Source: Nitriliruptoraceae bacterium (GTDB lineage: Bacteria > Actinomycetota > Nitriliruptoria > Nitriliruptorales > Nitriliruptoraceae). From it: a stretch of DNA of 5,886 nt. The stretch's first letter is position 1. Each line of letters opens with the position of its first letter. The notes below the pieces were generated by a model. The model did no database searches and was not told the origin of the DNA. It worked only from the letters and a program-made list of their open reading frames with translations. Both the position numbers and the translations under genes were made by a program. Shown in pieces: positions 1-5,788 of the stretch. The stretch is taken from assembly GCA_007120565.1 (NCBI GenBank), contig SKNK01000326.1, positions 1 through 5,886 of the forward strand. Reading direction: 5' to 3'.

Positions 1-497
1 CCGTAGAGCACCCCCAGCGGGACCGACCCGTCGGCGAGGATGGGCCGTCCGACGACCGCCAGGATCCACACGCCGATCAACACGATGGGTAGCGCGATCC
101 AGAAGCCGACGGCGGGCCGCTCACGGAAGAAGAACACGCCGGCGAGGCCGACGAACACCACCTGCATGTTCGGGAGCACGGTGCCGAGCCCGGCGCCGAC
201 GATCTCGATGGTCGCGTGCCAGGCGACCAGATCGATCCCCAGCAGCACACCACCGGCCAGCGCCCACGGCAGCGCCCACCGCACCAGCCCCGGTTCGGGA
301 GCCCGGCGCCGCGCGATCGCGACCAGGACGGCAAGCACCGGCAGGGCGTAGGCGCCACGGAGGAACGCCGAGCGCGCCACCTCGACGTCGGCCATCCGCA
401 CCCAGACGCCGGAGAACGAGATCATCACCGCGCCCAGCCACGGGCGGATCCGAGGCGGGAACAAGCGTCGGGTGGTAGCGGTGATCGCCCCGGTCAT
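1..497 (-). CDS. EamA/DMT-family transporter, N-terminal part (truncated by window edge)
   Basis: Reading the minus strand from the ATG at 497 gives 165 uninterrupted codons that run off the left edge, so the C-terminal half and stop are missing. The protein begins MTGAITATTRRLFPPRIRPW and then alternates hydrophobic helices with short basic loops. Likely membrane segments lie at about residues 20-37, 47-63, 74-92, 95-123 (possibly two helices) and 131-149. The stretch around residues 99-128 (IVGAGLGTVLPNMQVVFVGL, then a short helix ending FFFRERP) matches the end of an EamA repeat, where a conserved ER-P follows the fourth or fifth helix. Known members are inner-membrane drug/metabolite exporters of about 280-310 residues with ten helices in two EamA repeats, so about half is seen here. 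The substrate cannot be told. The start is supported by GGAGG five bases upstream. The gene is divergent from the heme gene and need not share its function. The other two minus-strand frames are Arg/Pro-rich shadows. Confidence 0.87.
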   Translation of the reverse strand, partial: MTGAITATTRRLFPPRIRPWLGAVMISFSGVWVRMADVEVARSAFLRGAYALPVLAVLVAIARRRAPEPGLVRWALPWALAGGVLLGIDLVAWHATIEIVGAGLGTVLPNMQVVFVGLAGVFFFRERPAVGFWIALPIVLIGVWILAVVGRPILADGSVPLGVLY

Positions 498-502
498 CGG
501 CG

Positions 503-507
503 CCTCC
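503..507 (-). promoter_or_regulatory. Ribosome binding site of the DMT transporter
   Basis: On the minus strand GGAGG lies five bases before the ATG at 497 and fixes that start. It is one arm of the palindrome CCTCCGGGAGG (503-513), whose other arm is an SD-like GGAGG on the plus strand. Confidence 0.7.
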
Positions 508-692
508 GGGAGGACGTTCGGTGAAGGCTGCCGACCACGACCGAGGACGCGATGGCGCGCAGTGTCCCGGGCACAGTACCCACGACGTCGGGACCACCGA
601 CCCTACGAGTCGCTACCGCCAGCGTCCACGGTCCCCTCGGGCGTGTCGAGGACGCCGACACCGCTGCCCGCGATCACCTCCGCACGGCCGCC

Positions 693-698
693 GAGGAG
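693..698 (+). promoter_or_regulatory. Ribosome binding site deciding the oxidase start
   Basis: GAGGAG lies five bases before TTG at 704. This supports TTG over the upstream GTG at 521 and leaves a natural short N-terminus before the FAD-binding fold. Confidence 0.65.
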
Positions 699-703
699 CC
701 ACC

Positions 704-2149
704 TTGTCCCGCATCGAGTCACTCGACCGCCGGGCCTCTCGTGACGAGCCGCCACCTGACGGTCCCGAACCCGACACGCGTCGCACCGTCGCCGTCGTCG
801 GCGGCGGGATCACCGGGCTGGTGGCCGCACGACGCCTGGCCGATAGCGGCGCGAAGGTGGCGCTCTTCGAGCGTGGGTCATCCGTCGGCGGTCAGCTCGC
901 CGCGGTCACCGTGGCGGGCCGCCAGATCGACGTCGGCGCCGAATCGCTGTTCACGGCAGCCCCAGGACCCCTCAAGCTGATCGAGGAGCTCGGTCTGCAC
1001 GACGACCTCATCGCGGCGAACCCGGCGACCACCTGGATCCAGACCCGGCGTGGGCTACGCGCCCTGCCTGCCGGCTTCACCCCGGCCGGGCCCACCCGGC
1101 TCTGGCCGGTCGCCCGCGCCGGTGTGCTCTCGCCCCGCGGCCTGCTGCGAGCCGGGCTCGAGCCCCTCCTGCCAGCCACAGCCACCGACGGCGACATCTC
1201 GGTCGGTGACTACCTCGACAGCCGGTTCGGCAGGCAGGTCACCGACCGGCTTCTCGACCCGCTCCTCGGCGGCTTGCACTCCGGGGATGTCCGCCGCTTG
1301 AGCCTCGCCGCAGCCACACCGCAACTGGCCGCGCTGGCCGTCAAGCACCGGTCGCTGCTGTTGCGCCGACGACCACCCGCCCGCTCCGGCCCGGCGTTCG
1401 TCACGCTCCGCGGCGGGATGCGATCCCTCACGGACCACCTCGCCGCGATGCTCGGTGACGTCGAGGTACACCTTGAGACGCAGGTGACCGCGCTCCGCCG
1501 CATCGACGGCCGGACGCAGCTCACGCTGGAGGGGGGCCGCCACCTCAACGTCGATGGGGTCGTGCTTGCCACGCCGGCACACGCGGCCGCGCAGGTGGTG
1601 CGTGAGGTGAGCCCTGCGGCCGCGGCCGAACTCGAGGGACTCCGCGCGGCGTCGGTGGCCGTCGCCGCCTTCGCCTACCCGGCGAGCGCGGCCGAGGTCC
1701 CCGCGATCTCGCAGGGCTCCGGCCTCCTCGTCCCGAGCAGCCACGGCGATCTGCTCAAGGCAGCGACGTTCCTGTCCACCAAGTGGTCCCACCACAGCGA
1801 CGCCGAGGTGGTGTTCATCCGGGCCTCGGCGGGGCGGATCGACGACGACCGAGCACGCCACCTCGATGACACCGAGCTGATCACCCGCCTCGATGGAGAA
1901 CTGCGTGCGGCCACCGGGATGACCGAAGCACCGACCGACGTGGCGATCCGGCGGTGGCCGGTGACGATGCCGCAGCGGGAGGTCGGCCACCGGCAACGCC
2001 TCACGACCATCACCCGCACGCTCGCCGACGACCTGCCCGGCGTCACGGTCGCTGGCGCCCCCTACGACGGCCCGGGACTGGCCTCGTGTCTGCGGTCGGC
2101 CGAACAAGCAGCGGCGCAGGTAGCCACAACCCTCGAGAGGTCTGCATGA
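704..2149 (+). CDS. hemY: HemY/CgoX-type FAD-dependent protoporphyrinogen/coproporphyrinogen III oxidase
   Basis: A 481-residue flavoprotein from TTG 704, close to the usual 450-480 for the family. Near the N-terminus is a Rossmann dinucleotide-binding motif, VAVVGGGITGLVAARRLA (GGGITG at 33-38), followed by the acidic ribose-binding residue E56 in ALFERGSSVGGQL and then QIDVGAES at 74-81, the standard FAD-binding order. The C-terminus has the family signature AGAPYDGPGLASCLRSAEQA at about 450-469, where the flavin is closed over. There is no signal peptide, and the enzyme is expected to be cytoplasmic or membrane-associated. Known HemY proteins use O2 to remove six electrons from the porphyrinogen. 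Actinobacterial members act mainly on coproporphyrinogen III (CgoX), and I infer that substrate here. The start was chosen from GAGGAG at 693-698; an alternative GTG at 521 would add 61 low-complexity residues. Its stop overlaps the next gene's ATG (ATGA, 2146-2149), so the two are probably translationally coupled. Confidence 0.88.
   Translation: MSRIESLDRRASRDEPPPDGPEPDTRRTVAVVGGGITGLVAARRLADSGAKVALFERGSSVGGQLAAVTVAGRQIDVGAESLFTAAPGPLKLIEELGLHDDLIAANPATTWIQTRRGLRALPAGFTPAGPTRLWPVARAGVLSPRGLLRAGLEPLLPATATDGDISVGDYLDSRFGRQVTDRLLDPLLGGLHSGDVRRLSLAAATPQLAALAVKHRSLLLRRRPPARSGPAFVTLRGGMRSLTDHLAAMLGDVEVHLETQVTALRRIDGRTQLTLEGGRHLNVDGVVLATPAHAAAQVVREVSPAAAAELEGLRAASVAVAAFAYPASAAEVPAISQGSGLLVPSSHGDLLKAATFLSTKWSHHSDAEVVFIRASAGRIDDDRARHLDDTELITRLDGELRAATGMTEAPTDVAIRRWPVTMPQREVGHRQRLTTITRTLADDLPGVTVAGAPYDGPGLASCLRSAEQAAAQVATTLERSA
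2135..2140 (+). promoter_or_regulatory. Ribosome binding site of the radical SAM gene, inside the end of hemY
   Basis: GAGAGG lies five bases before the ATG at 2146, within the last codons of the oxidase gene. It supports 2146 over the far-upstream in-frame ATG at 1954, which would overlap the oxidase by about 200 bases and add unstructured Arg/Pro-rich residues. Confidence 0.6.
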
Positions 2150-3354
2150 TGGAGCGAACGCAACGCATGGCTCGGCCGCAACGCACCGCGATCCGCGAGG
2201 TCCGTCAGGACGTCAACGTGCGTCCGTTCCTGGTGATCTGGGAGGCGACACGGGCGTGCCAGTTGGTCTGCCAACACTGCCGAGCGGACTCGCAGAGCGA
2301 GGCGCATCCCCTGCAGCTCAGCACGGAGGAGGGCAAGCGCCTCCTCGATGACATCGCGAGCTTCGGCGCTCCGAGCCCCATGGTCGTCATCAGCGGCGGC
2401 GACCCTTTCGAACGCACCGACCTCACCGAGCTGATCGCTCACGGGAAGCAGGTGGGGCTGAGCATGGCCCTCGCCCCATCGGTCACGGCGAAGGCGACCC
2501 GGGCGGCCTTCGCGGCAGCTGCGGACGCCGGCGTGAAGGCGGTCTCCATCTCCCTGGACGGCGCCAGTCCCGCCACCCACGACGGGTTCCGAGGCATCGA
2601 TGGCGTGTACGACGCCACGTTGCCCGTCTGCCATGACATCGTGGATCTGGGCATGCGCCTGCAGATCAACACCACCGTCACCGCCGGCAACGTCCACGAG
2701 CTTCCCGGGATCCTGCGGCAGGTCATCAGCCTCCGGTCGTTCCTCTGGAGCGTGTTCCTGCTGGTTCCGACCGGCCGCGGCGACGCGCTCGCGGCACTCC
2801 CGCCCGATGAGGTCGAGGACGTCCTGCACTGGCTGGTCGACGTGTCGCACCACCTCGCCGTCAAGACCACCGAGGCGCCGCACTTCCGGCGGGTCGTGCT
2901 CCAACGCCGGGCGGCGGGCGACGCCGACCCCGTCACGACCTTCGGGCTCGGGGACACCTACAAGCGGCTGCGTGCCGCGCTCGACGAGGTGCTCGCGGAC
3001 AACGACCTGCCGACACGGACACCGCGCCCACCGCTGGACATCAACGCCGGGCGTGGGTTCGTGTTCATCGATCACATCGGCGGCGTCTACCCGAGCGGTT
3101 TCTTGCCCATCCCGGGGGGATCGCTGCGGGAGCGGTCGTTGCCGGAGATCTACCGCGAGGCACCGCTGTTCCGGCAGCTGCGGGACGCTTCGCAGCTCGG
3201 CGGCCGGTGCGGCGTGTGCGAGTTCCGAAGCATCTGCGGCGGGTCGCGGTCCCGGGCGTACGGGGTCACGGGTGATCCGCTGGCGGAGGAGCCCTTCTGT
3301 AGCTACCAGCCGTCGGGCGGCCCTGTGCTGGACGCCGAAGGCATGCCCGCCTGA
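2146..3354 (+). CDS. Radical SAM/SPASM-type protein, TIGR04053-like, related to heme enzymes AhbD/NirJ
   Basis: A 402-residue enzyme. The radical SAM cluster motif CX3CX2C is at C38, C42 and C45 (TRACQLVCQHCRA), and the SAM-binding GGDP motif is at 84-87 (VVISGGDPFER). Further family-like segments are VSISLDGASPATHDGFRG (about 133-150), LQINTTVTAGN and FLLVPTGRG. The C-terminus carries four cysteines as CX2CX5CX20C (C355, C358, C364, C385) in CGVCEFRSICGGSRSRAYG. The upstream segment reads GVYPSG (313-318), where full SPASM proteins have PC, so one auxiliary Fe-S cluster is expected. The whole pattern matches, from memory, the TIGR04053 radical SAM family. That family is close to AhbD (oxidative decarboxylation of Fe-coproporphyrin III to heme) and NirJ (heme d1). 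The reaction here is inferred, not shown: the coupled HemY-type oxidase points to tetrapyrrole work. No RiPP precursor is seen nearby. Start 2146 is supported by GAGAGG and ATGA coupling; 2149 or 2167 are minor alternatives. Confidence 0.88.
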   Translation: MMERTQRMARPQRTAIREVRQDVNVRPFLVIWEATRACQLVCQHCRADSQSEAHPLQLSTEEGKRLLDDIASFGAPSPMVVISGGDPFERTDLTELIAHGKQVGLSMALAPSVTAKATRAAFAAAADAGVKAVSISLDGASPATHDGFRGIDGVYDATLPVCHDIVDLGMRLQINTTVTAGNVHELPGILRQVISLRSFLWSVFLLVPTGRGDALAALPPDEVEDVLHWLVDVSHHLAVKTTEAPHFRRVVLQRRAAGDADPVTTFGLGDTYKRLRAALDEVLADNDLPTRTPRPPLDINAGRGFVFIDHIGGVYPSGFLPIPGGSLRERSLPEIYREAPLFRQLRDASQLGGRCGVCEFRSICGGSRSRAYGVTGDPLAEEPFCSYQPSGGPVLDAEGMPA

Positions 3355-3447
3355 CCCCACTCGACCCTGCAGGCGCATACCACCGATGCTGCTTCGCGCA
3401 TCCGATCACAGGCGCCGGTGGACGGTGGCGCTGCGATTCGGCCTGAG

Positions 3448-3471
3448 GGGCGCAGCACGTAAGCTGCGCCC
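3448..3471 (+). terminator. Perfect 9-bp hairpin, candidate terminator after the radical SAM gene
   Basis: GGGCGCAGC (3448-3456) and GCTGCGCCC (3463-3471) are exact reverse complements separated by the 6-base loop ACGTAA. The stem is very GC-rich. The downstream tract (GCCGGGTTTGTTC) has only a short T run, as is common in high-GC actinobacteria, so termination may be partial. It sits about 95 bases past the radical SAM stop. An attenuator or operator role for the downstream operon is an alternative. Confidence 0.5.
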
Positions 3472-3489
3472 GCCGGGTTTGTTCAGGGG

Positions 3490-3506
3490 TCCGGTCCGGT
3501 TCCGGT
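3490..3506 (+). repeat. Three close TCCGG direct repeats upstream of the permease operon
   Basis: TCCGG occurs at 3490-3494, 3495-3499 and 3501-3505, reading TCCGGTCCGGTTCCGGT. It lies between the hairpin and the ribosome site of the first permease, where an operator could be, but short GC-rich repeats arise easily by chance here. Confidence 0.3.
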
Positions 3507-3528
3507 GCCAGTCCCCCTCCACGGCGAT

Positions 3529-3534
3529 AGAGGA
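3529..3534 (+). promoter_or_regulatory. Ribosome binding site of permease 1
   Basis: AGAGGA lies eight bases before TTG 3543. An in-frame ATG at 3564 has GGAG directly touching it, too close to serve as its own ribosome site, so TTG is preferred. Confidence 0.55.
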
Positions 3535-3542
3535 TCACGACG

Positions 3543-4652
3543 TTGCGTCTCGGCCTGCTGGAGATGGTGCGTGCTCCCGGTCGGTTCGCGCCGGTGCTCG
3601 CGGCGATCTCGCTGCTGGTCGGCCTCGTCCTCGCTTTCAGCGGCATCGGCACCAGTCACGTCGATGATCTGAACGGGGCCGTTGCGCGGAGCAGCGCTGA
3701 CGTGCTCGTCCTCGCTGCCGGCGCCGAGGGCGCGCTCCAGGCGAGCCGGGTCGACGGCGCCGACGTCGAGGTGGTCGCGGCCCTGCCCGAGATCGCCGAG
3801 GCTGCTCCGATCGGGGAGGCGCGGGTCGGTGGTCGCGTCGACGGGGACCTCTACGACGTCTCGCTCTGGGGTGCGGGACCTGGCGGACCCGGCGCGCCCG
3901 AGGTGATCAAGGGTCGCCCACCCGAGGCCCTCGGGGAGGCCGTGATCGACATCGCGGACGCCCACCTCGGTCTTGGCATCGGCGCGACCCTGGAGGTTGC
4001 CGACACTGACGACCGGTTGACGATCGTGGGTCTGACGGAGGATCGGCGGTTCGCCAGCATCCCGACCGTCGTGGTCACCTACGAACAGTGGGAGGCGATC
4101 CTCAACGCCATCTTCGCCGACTCCGACGGGGTGGAACCGGCGATGATCGCGGTCACCGCCACCGATGGCGTGACCCCCGAACGGGCCGCGGCCGCCATCG
4201 ACGCCCTGGACGCTGCCCTCGCCGCGGACGTGCCGCCGTCGCTGGCTGCAGGTCTGCCCGGTGTCGCCGGTGTGCGGGCCAGCTTCGCTGCCGCCACCCT
4301 GGTCGCGTTGATCGCCGTGAGCGCGGTGACCGGGCTGTTCTTCCTGCTCAGCGTCGCCCACCGCCGTCGTGCCTACGAGGTGCTCCGGGCCGTCGGCGCC
4401 TCGCGAGGGGTGCTCGTCCGTGCTCTCGCCACGCAGGCGGTGGCGTTGGTGGTGCTGGCGAGTCTGCTCGGAGGTGGTCTGGTCGCGGTCGCTGCTGCCG
4501 TCGCGCCACCTCGTGTCCCCCTGTCGGTCTCGTTCCCGCTGCTGGCGATCGTGACCATCGCGGCGCTGCTGGTGACGTTGACGTCCGCTCTCGGATCGGT
4601 TCGGGGCCTCCGCAAACTCGATCCCGCGGCAGCACTGGCTCGACGACCATGA
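3543..4652 (+). CDS. ABC transporter permease 1, MacB/DevC/HrtB-type (FtsX domain)
   Basis: A 369-residue membrane protein with the type VII (MacB-like) plan. One N-terminal helix lies at about 16-36 (APVLAAISLLVGLVLAFSGI), an extracytoplasmic domain at about 37-247, and three C-terminal FtsX helices at about 248-271, 296-320 and 331-354. After the second helix, RRAYEVLRAVGASRGVLVRA (275-294) is the cytoplasmic coupling region typical of FtsX-domain permeases. The extracytoplasmic part contains GLTEDRRFASIPTVVV at 163-178, shared in form with permease 2. There is no lipobox and no fused ATPase, unlike MacB itself. HrtB (heme efflux) and DevC have the same size and plan. Family known functions are mechanotransmission-type export of heme, lipids, peptides or lipoproteins rather than classic channel transport, and the substrate here is not evident. 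It is the first gene of the transporter operon, 188 bases after the radical SAM gene, and its TGA overlaps the next ATG. Confidence 0.86.
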   Translation: MRLGLLEMVRAPGRFAPVLAAISLLVGLVLAFSGIGTSHVDDLNGAVARSSADVLVLAAGAEGALQASRVDGADVEVVAALPEIAEAAPIGEARVGGRVDGDLYDVSLWGAGPGGPGAPEVIKGRPPEALGEAVIDIADAHLGLGIGATLEVADTDDRLTIVGLTEDRRFASIPTVVVTYEQWEAILNAIFADSDGVEPAMIAVTATDGVTPERAAAAIDALDAALAADVPPSLAAGLPGVAGVRASFAAATLVALIAVSAVTGLFFLLSVAHRRRAYEVLRAVGASRGVLVRALATQAVALVVLASLLGGGLVAVAAAVAPPRVPLSVSFPLLAIVTIAALLVTLTSALGSVRGLRKLDPAAALARRP

Positions 4653-5788
4653 GGCGTAGCGCGCTGGATCTCGCTGTCGCCGAGCTGCGGCGGACCCCCG
4701 GCCGGACGGTGCTCGCGGCCGGTGTGCTGACCGTCCTGTTGTTCCTCACCTTGACGTTGGCTGGGCTCGCCAACGCACTCGACCGGGGGAGCACGGGGGT
4801 CCTGCGCTCGTTGGACGCTGATCTGGTCGTGTTCAACGAGGAAGCACGGTTGCAGTTGCTGCGCAGCCGTGTACCCCGGCCGATGATGCTCGGCGCCATC
4901 TTCGTGGACGGGGTCAGTCATGTCGGCACGATCGGGCTCGTCCCGACCAGCGCGGACACGCCGAACGGCCGCGTCCGGGTCACCCTCGTCGGGTTCAGCG
5001 CCAGCTCCCCCGCCGAGCCGGTCCGGGTCGTCGAGGGCCGGCTCCCACGAGACGGACAGCCGGGCATCGCGGCCGTCGACGTCGTCCTCCGAGCCCAGGG
5101 CGTCGAACTCGGCGACCGCCTGGTCCTCGCCGGAGAACGCGAGGTCGAGGTCGTTGGCTTCGTCGAGGACACCCGGTTCCTCCAGCAGCCGACGGTGTGG
5201 GTCCCACCAGAGGTATGGGCGCGGGTGCGGGTCAGTGCGTTCCCGGAGGCGGGGTTCGCCGAGCAGTTGGTCGGAGCAGCCGTCGTCCGGATCCGTTCGA
5301 CCGCGGATCCCGACGAGGTGGCGCGAGCGATCGAGGAGGAGTTCGAGGGCACCGAGGTGGTCACGCTGGGCGAAGCCGTGTCCTCCATCCCCGGGGTCGA
5401 CGTCCAGCGTGCGACCTTCGCCGTGCTGGTCGCGATGTCGGTCGGGGTGCTCTCGCTGGTCGTCGGGCTGCTGTTCGTGCTGTTGGTGACCGAACGACGG
5501 CCACAGCTCGCGACCTTGCGGGCTCTCGGGGCACCTCGTCGTCTCCTGGCGGACACCTTGGTAGTACAGGCTGTGACCCTGTGGGCGATCGCTCTGTTGG
5601 GCGGGGCGGTCGGGACCCAGCTGCTGGCTCGTGTGGTCCCAGAGGCGATGCCGCTGGAGCTGCGCCTCCCGGTGCTCGGGCTCGTGGGTATCGCCTCGCT
5701 CGCGGCGACGCTCCTGGGGTCGCTGGTGGCACTGCGGCGCGTGGTCGGGATCGACCCGGCGACGGTGATGTCGGAGGCAGATGGATGA
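4649..5788 (+). CDS. ABC transporter permease 2, MacB/DevC/HrtB-type (FtsX domain)
   Basis: A 379-residue paralogue-like partner of permease 1. An N-terminal helix lies at about 21-44 (VLAAGVLTVLLFLTLTLAGL), preceded by LAVAELRRTPGRT. The extracytoplasmic domain spans about 45-255, and FtsX helices follow at about 256-280, 303-327 and 339-362. The coupling loop RRPQLATLRALGAPRRLLAD (283-302) follows the second helix, and GFVEDTRFLQQPTVWV (170-185) matches permease 1's GLTEDRRF region. The N-terminal pattern, helix then ALDRGSTGVLRSLDADLVVF, recalls actinobacterial HrtB-like permeases from memory. I infer a heterodimer with permease 1, energised by the following ATPase. The start is the ATG in the ATGA overlap at 4649-4652; no clear ribosome site precedes it, so expression probably depends on re-initiation after permease 1. 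The same reading frame is open further upstream (to 4088), but that part lies out of frame inside permease 1 and is Arg-rich noise. Confidence 0.87.
   Translation: MRRSALDLAVAELRRTPGRTVLAAGVLTVLLFLTLTLAGLANALDRGSTGVLRSLDADLVVFNEEARLQLLRSRVPRPMMLGAIFVDGVSHVGTIGLVPTSADTPNGRVRVTLVGFSASSPAEPVRVVEGRLPRDGQPGIAAVDVVLRAQGVELGDRLVLAGEREVEVVGFVEDTRFLQQPTVWVPPEVWARVRVSAFPEAGFAEQLVGAAVVRIRSTADPDEVARAIEEEFEGTEVVTLGEAVSSIPGVDVQRATFAVLVAMSVGVLSLVVGLLFVLLVTERRPQLATLRALGAPRRLLADTLVVQAVTLWAIALLGGAVGTQLLARVVPEAMPLELRLPVLGLVGIASLAATLLGSLVALRRVVGIDPATVMSEADG
5773..5777 (+). promoter_or_regulatory. Ribosome binding site of the ABC ATPase
   Basis: GGAGG lies seven bases before ATG 5785, inside the last codons of permease 2. 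It supports 5785 as the ATPase start and gives it its own initiation signal in addition to coupling. Confidence 0.65.

Larger units (their letters stand above)
498..703. other. Divergent intergenic region between DMT transporter and hemY-type oxidase
   Basis: These 206 bases must hold the promoters of both divergent genes, but I see no convincing -35/-10 pair on either strand. Visible structure includes the palindrome CCTCCGGGAGG at 503-513 and an imperfect dyad, GTGTCCCGGGCAC, at 562-574 that could be an operator half or chance in GC-rich DNA. The plus-strand frame of the oxidase stays open back to a GTG at 521. The intervening 61 codons are Arg/Pro/His-rich, and about a third end in A or T, well above the downstream gene, so I treat the stretch as non-coding leader. 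A different plus frame from 552 has some coding-like codons around 636-700 but no recognisable product. Confidence 0.5.
3355..3542. other. Intergenic gap between heme-gene pair and ABC transporter operon
   Basis: The 188 bases hold a perfect 9-bp hairpin (3448-3471), a short run of three TCCGG units (3490-3506) and the ribosome site of the first permease (3529-3534). No clear sigma-70 -35/-10 pair is visible. TAAGCT at 3460-3465 has a TAnnnT form but lies inside the hairpin and lacks a good -35. The open plus frame starting with ATG 3386 encodes an Arg/Pro-rich sequence that continues into the permease gene out of frame, so I do not call a gene here. Confidence 0.55.

Noticed and set aside
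552..980. Plus-strand frame starting ATG 552, with coding-like codons around 636-700
   Set aside because: It runs into the oxidase out of frame and loses protein-like composition there. There is no good ribosome site and no recognised product, so at most it is a remnant.
1055..2107. 350-codon minus-strand open frame opposite the oxidase
   Set aside because: It mirrors the plus-strand gene in GC-rich DNA, is rich in Arg/Gly/Glu/His without a recognisable motif, and the plus frame has clear FAD-binding and C-terminal family signatures.
2062..3378. 438-codon minus-strand open frame opposite the radical SAM gene
   Set aside because: Antisense shadow: no domain or motif, while the plus frame contains the complete radical SAM and auxiliary cysteine motifs.
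3437..3465. Possible promoter with TTCGGC and TAAGCT spaced by 17 bases
   Set aside because: Only the first two bases of the -35 match the consensus, and the -10-like hexamer lies inside the perfect hairpin, so chance is the simpler explanation.
2600..3667. Long plus frame including a possible small gene from ATG 3386 in the gap, considered as a RiPP precursor for the radical SAM enzyme
   Set aside because: The translation is Arg/Ser/Pro-rich, with no ribosome site and no leader/core organisation; it continues into the permease gene out of frame.
3483..4361. 292-codon minus-strand open frame opposite permease 1
   Set aside because: Highly charged, repetitive Gly/Asp/Arg/His sequence with no fold signature; the plus frame shows a complete FtsX permease.
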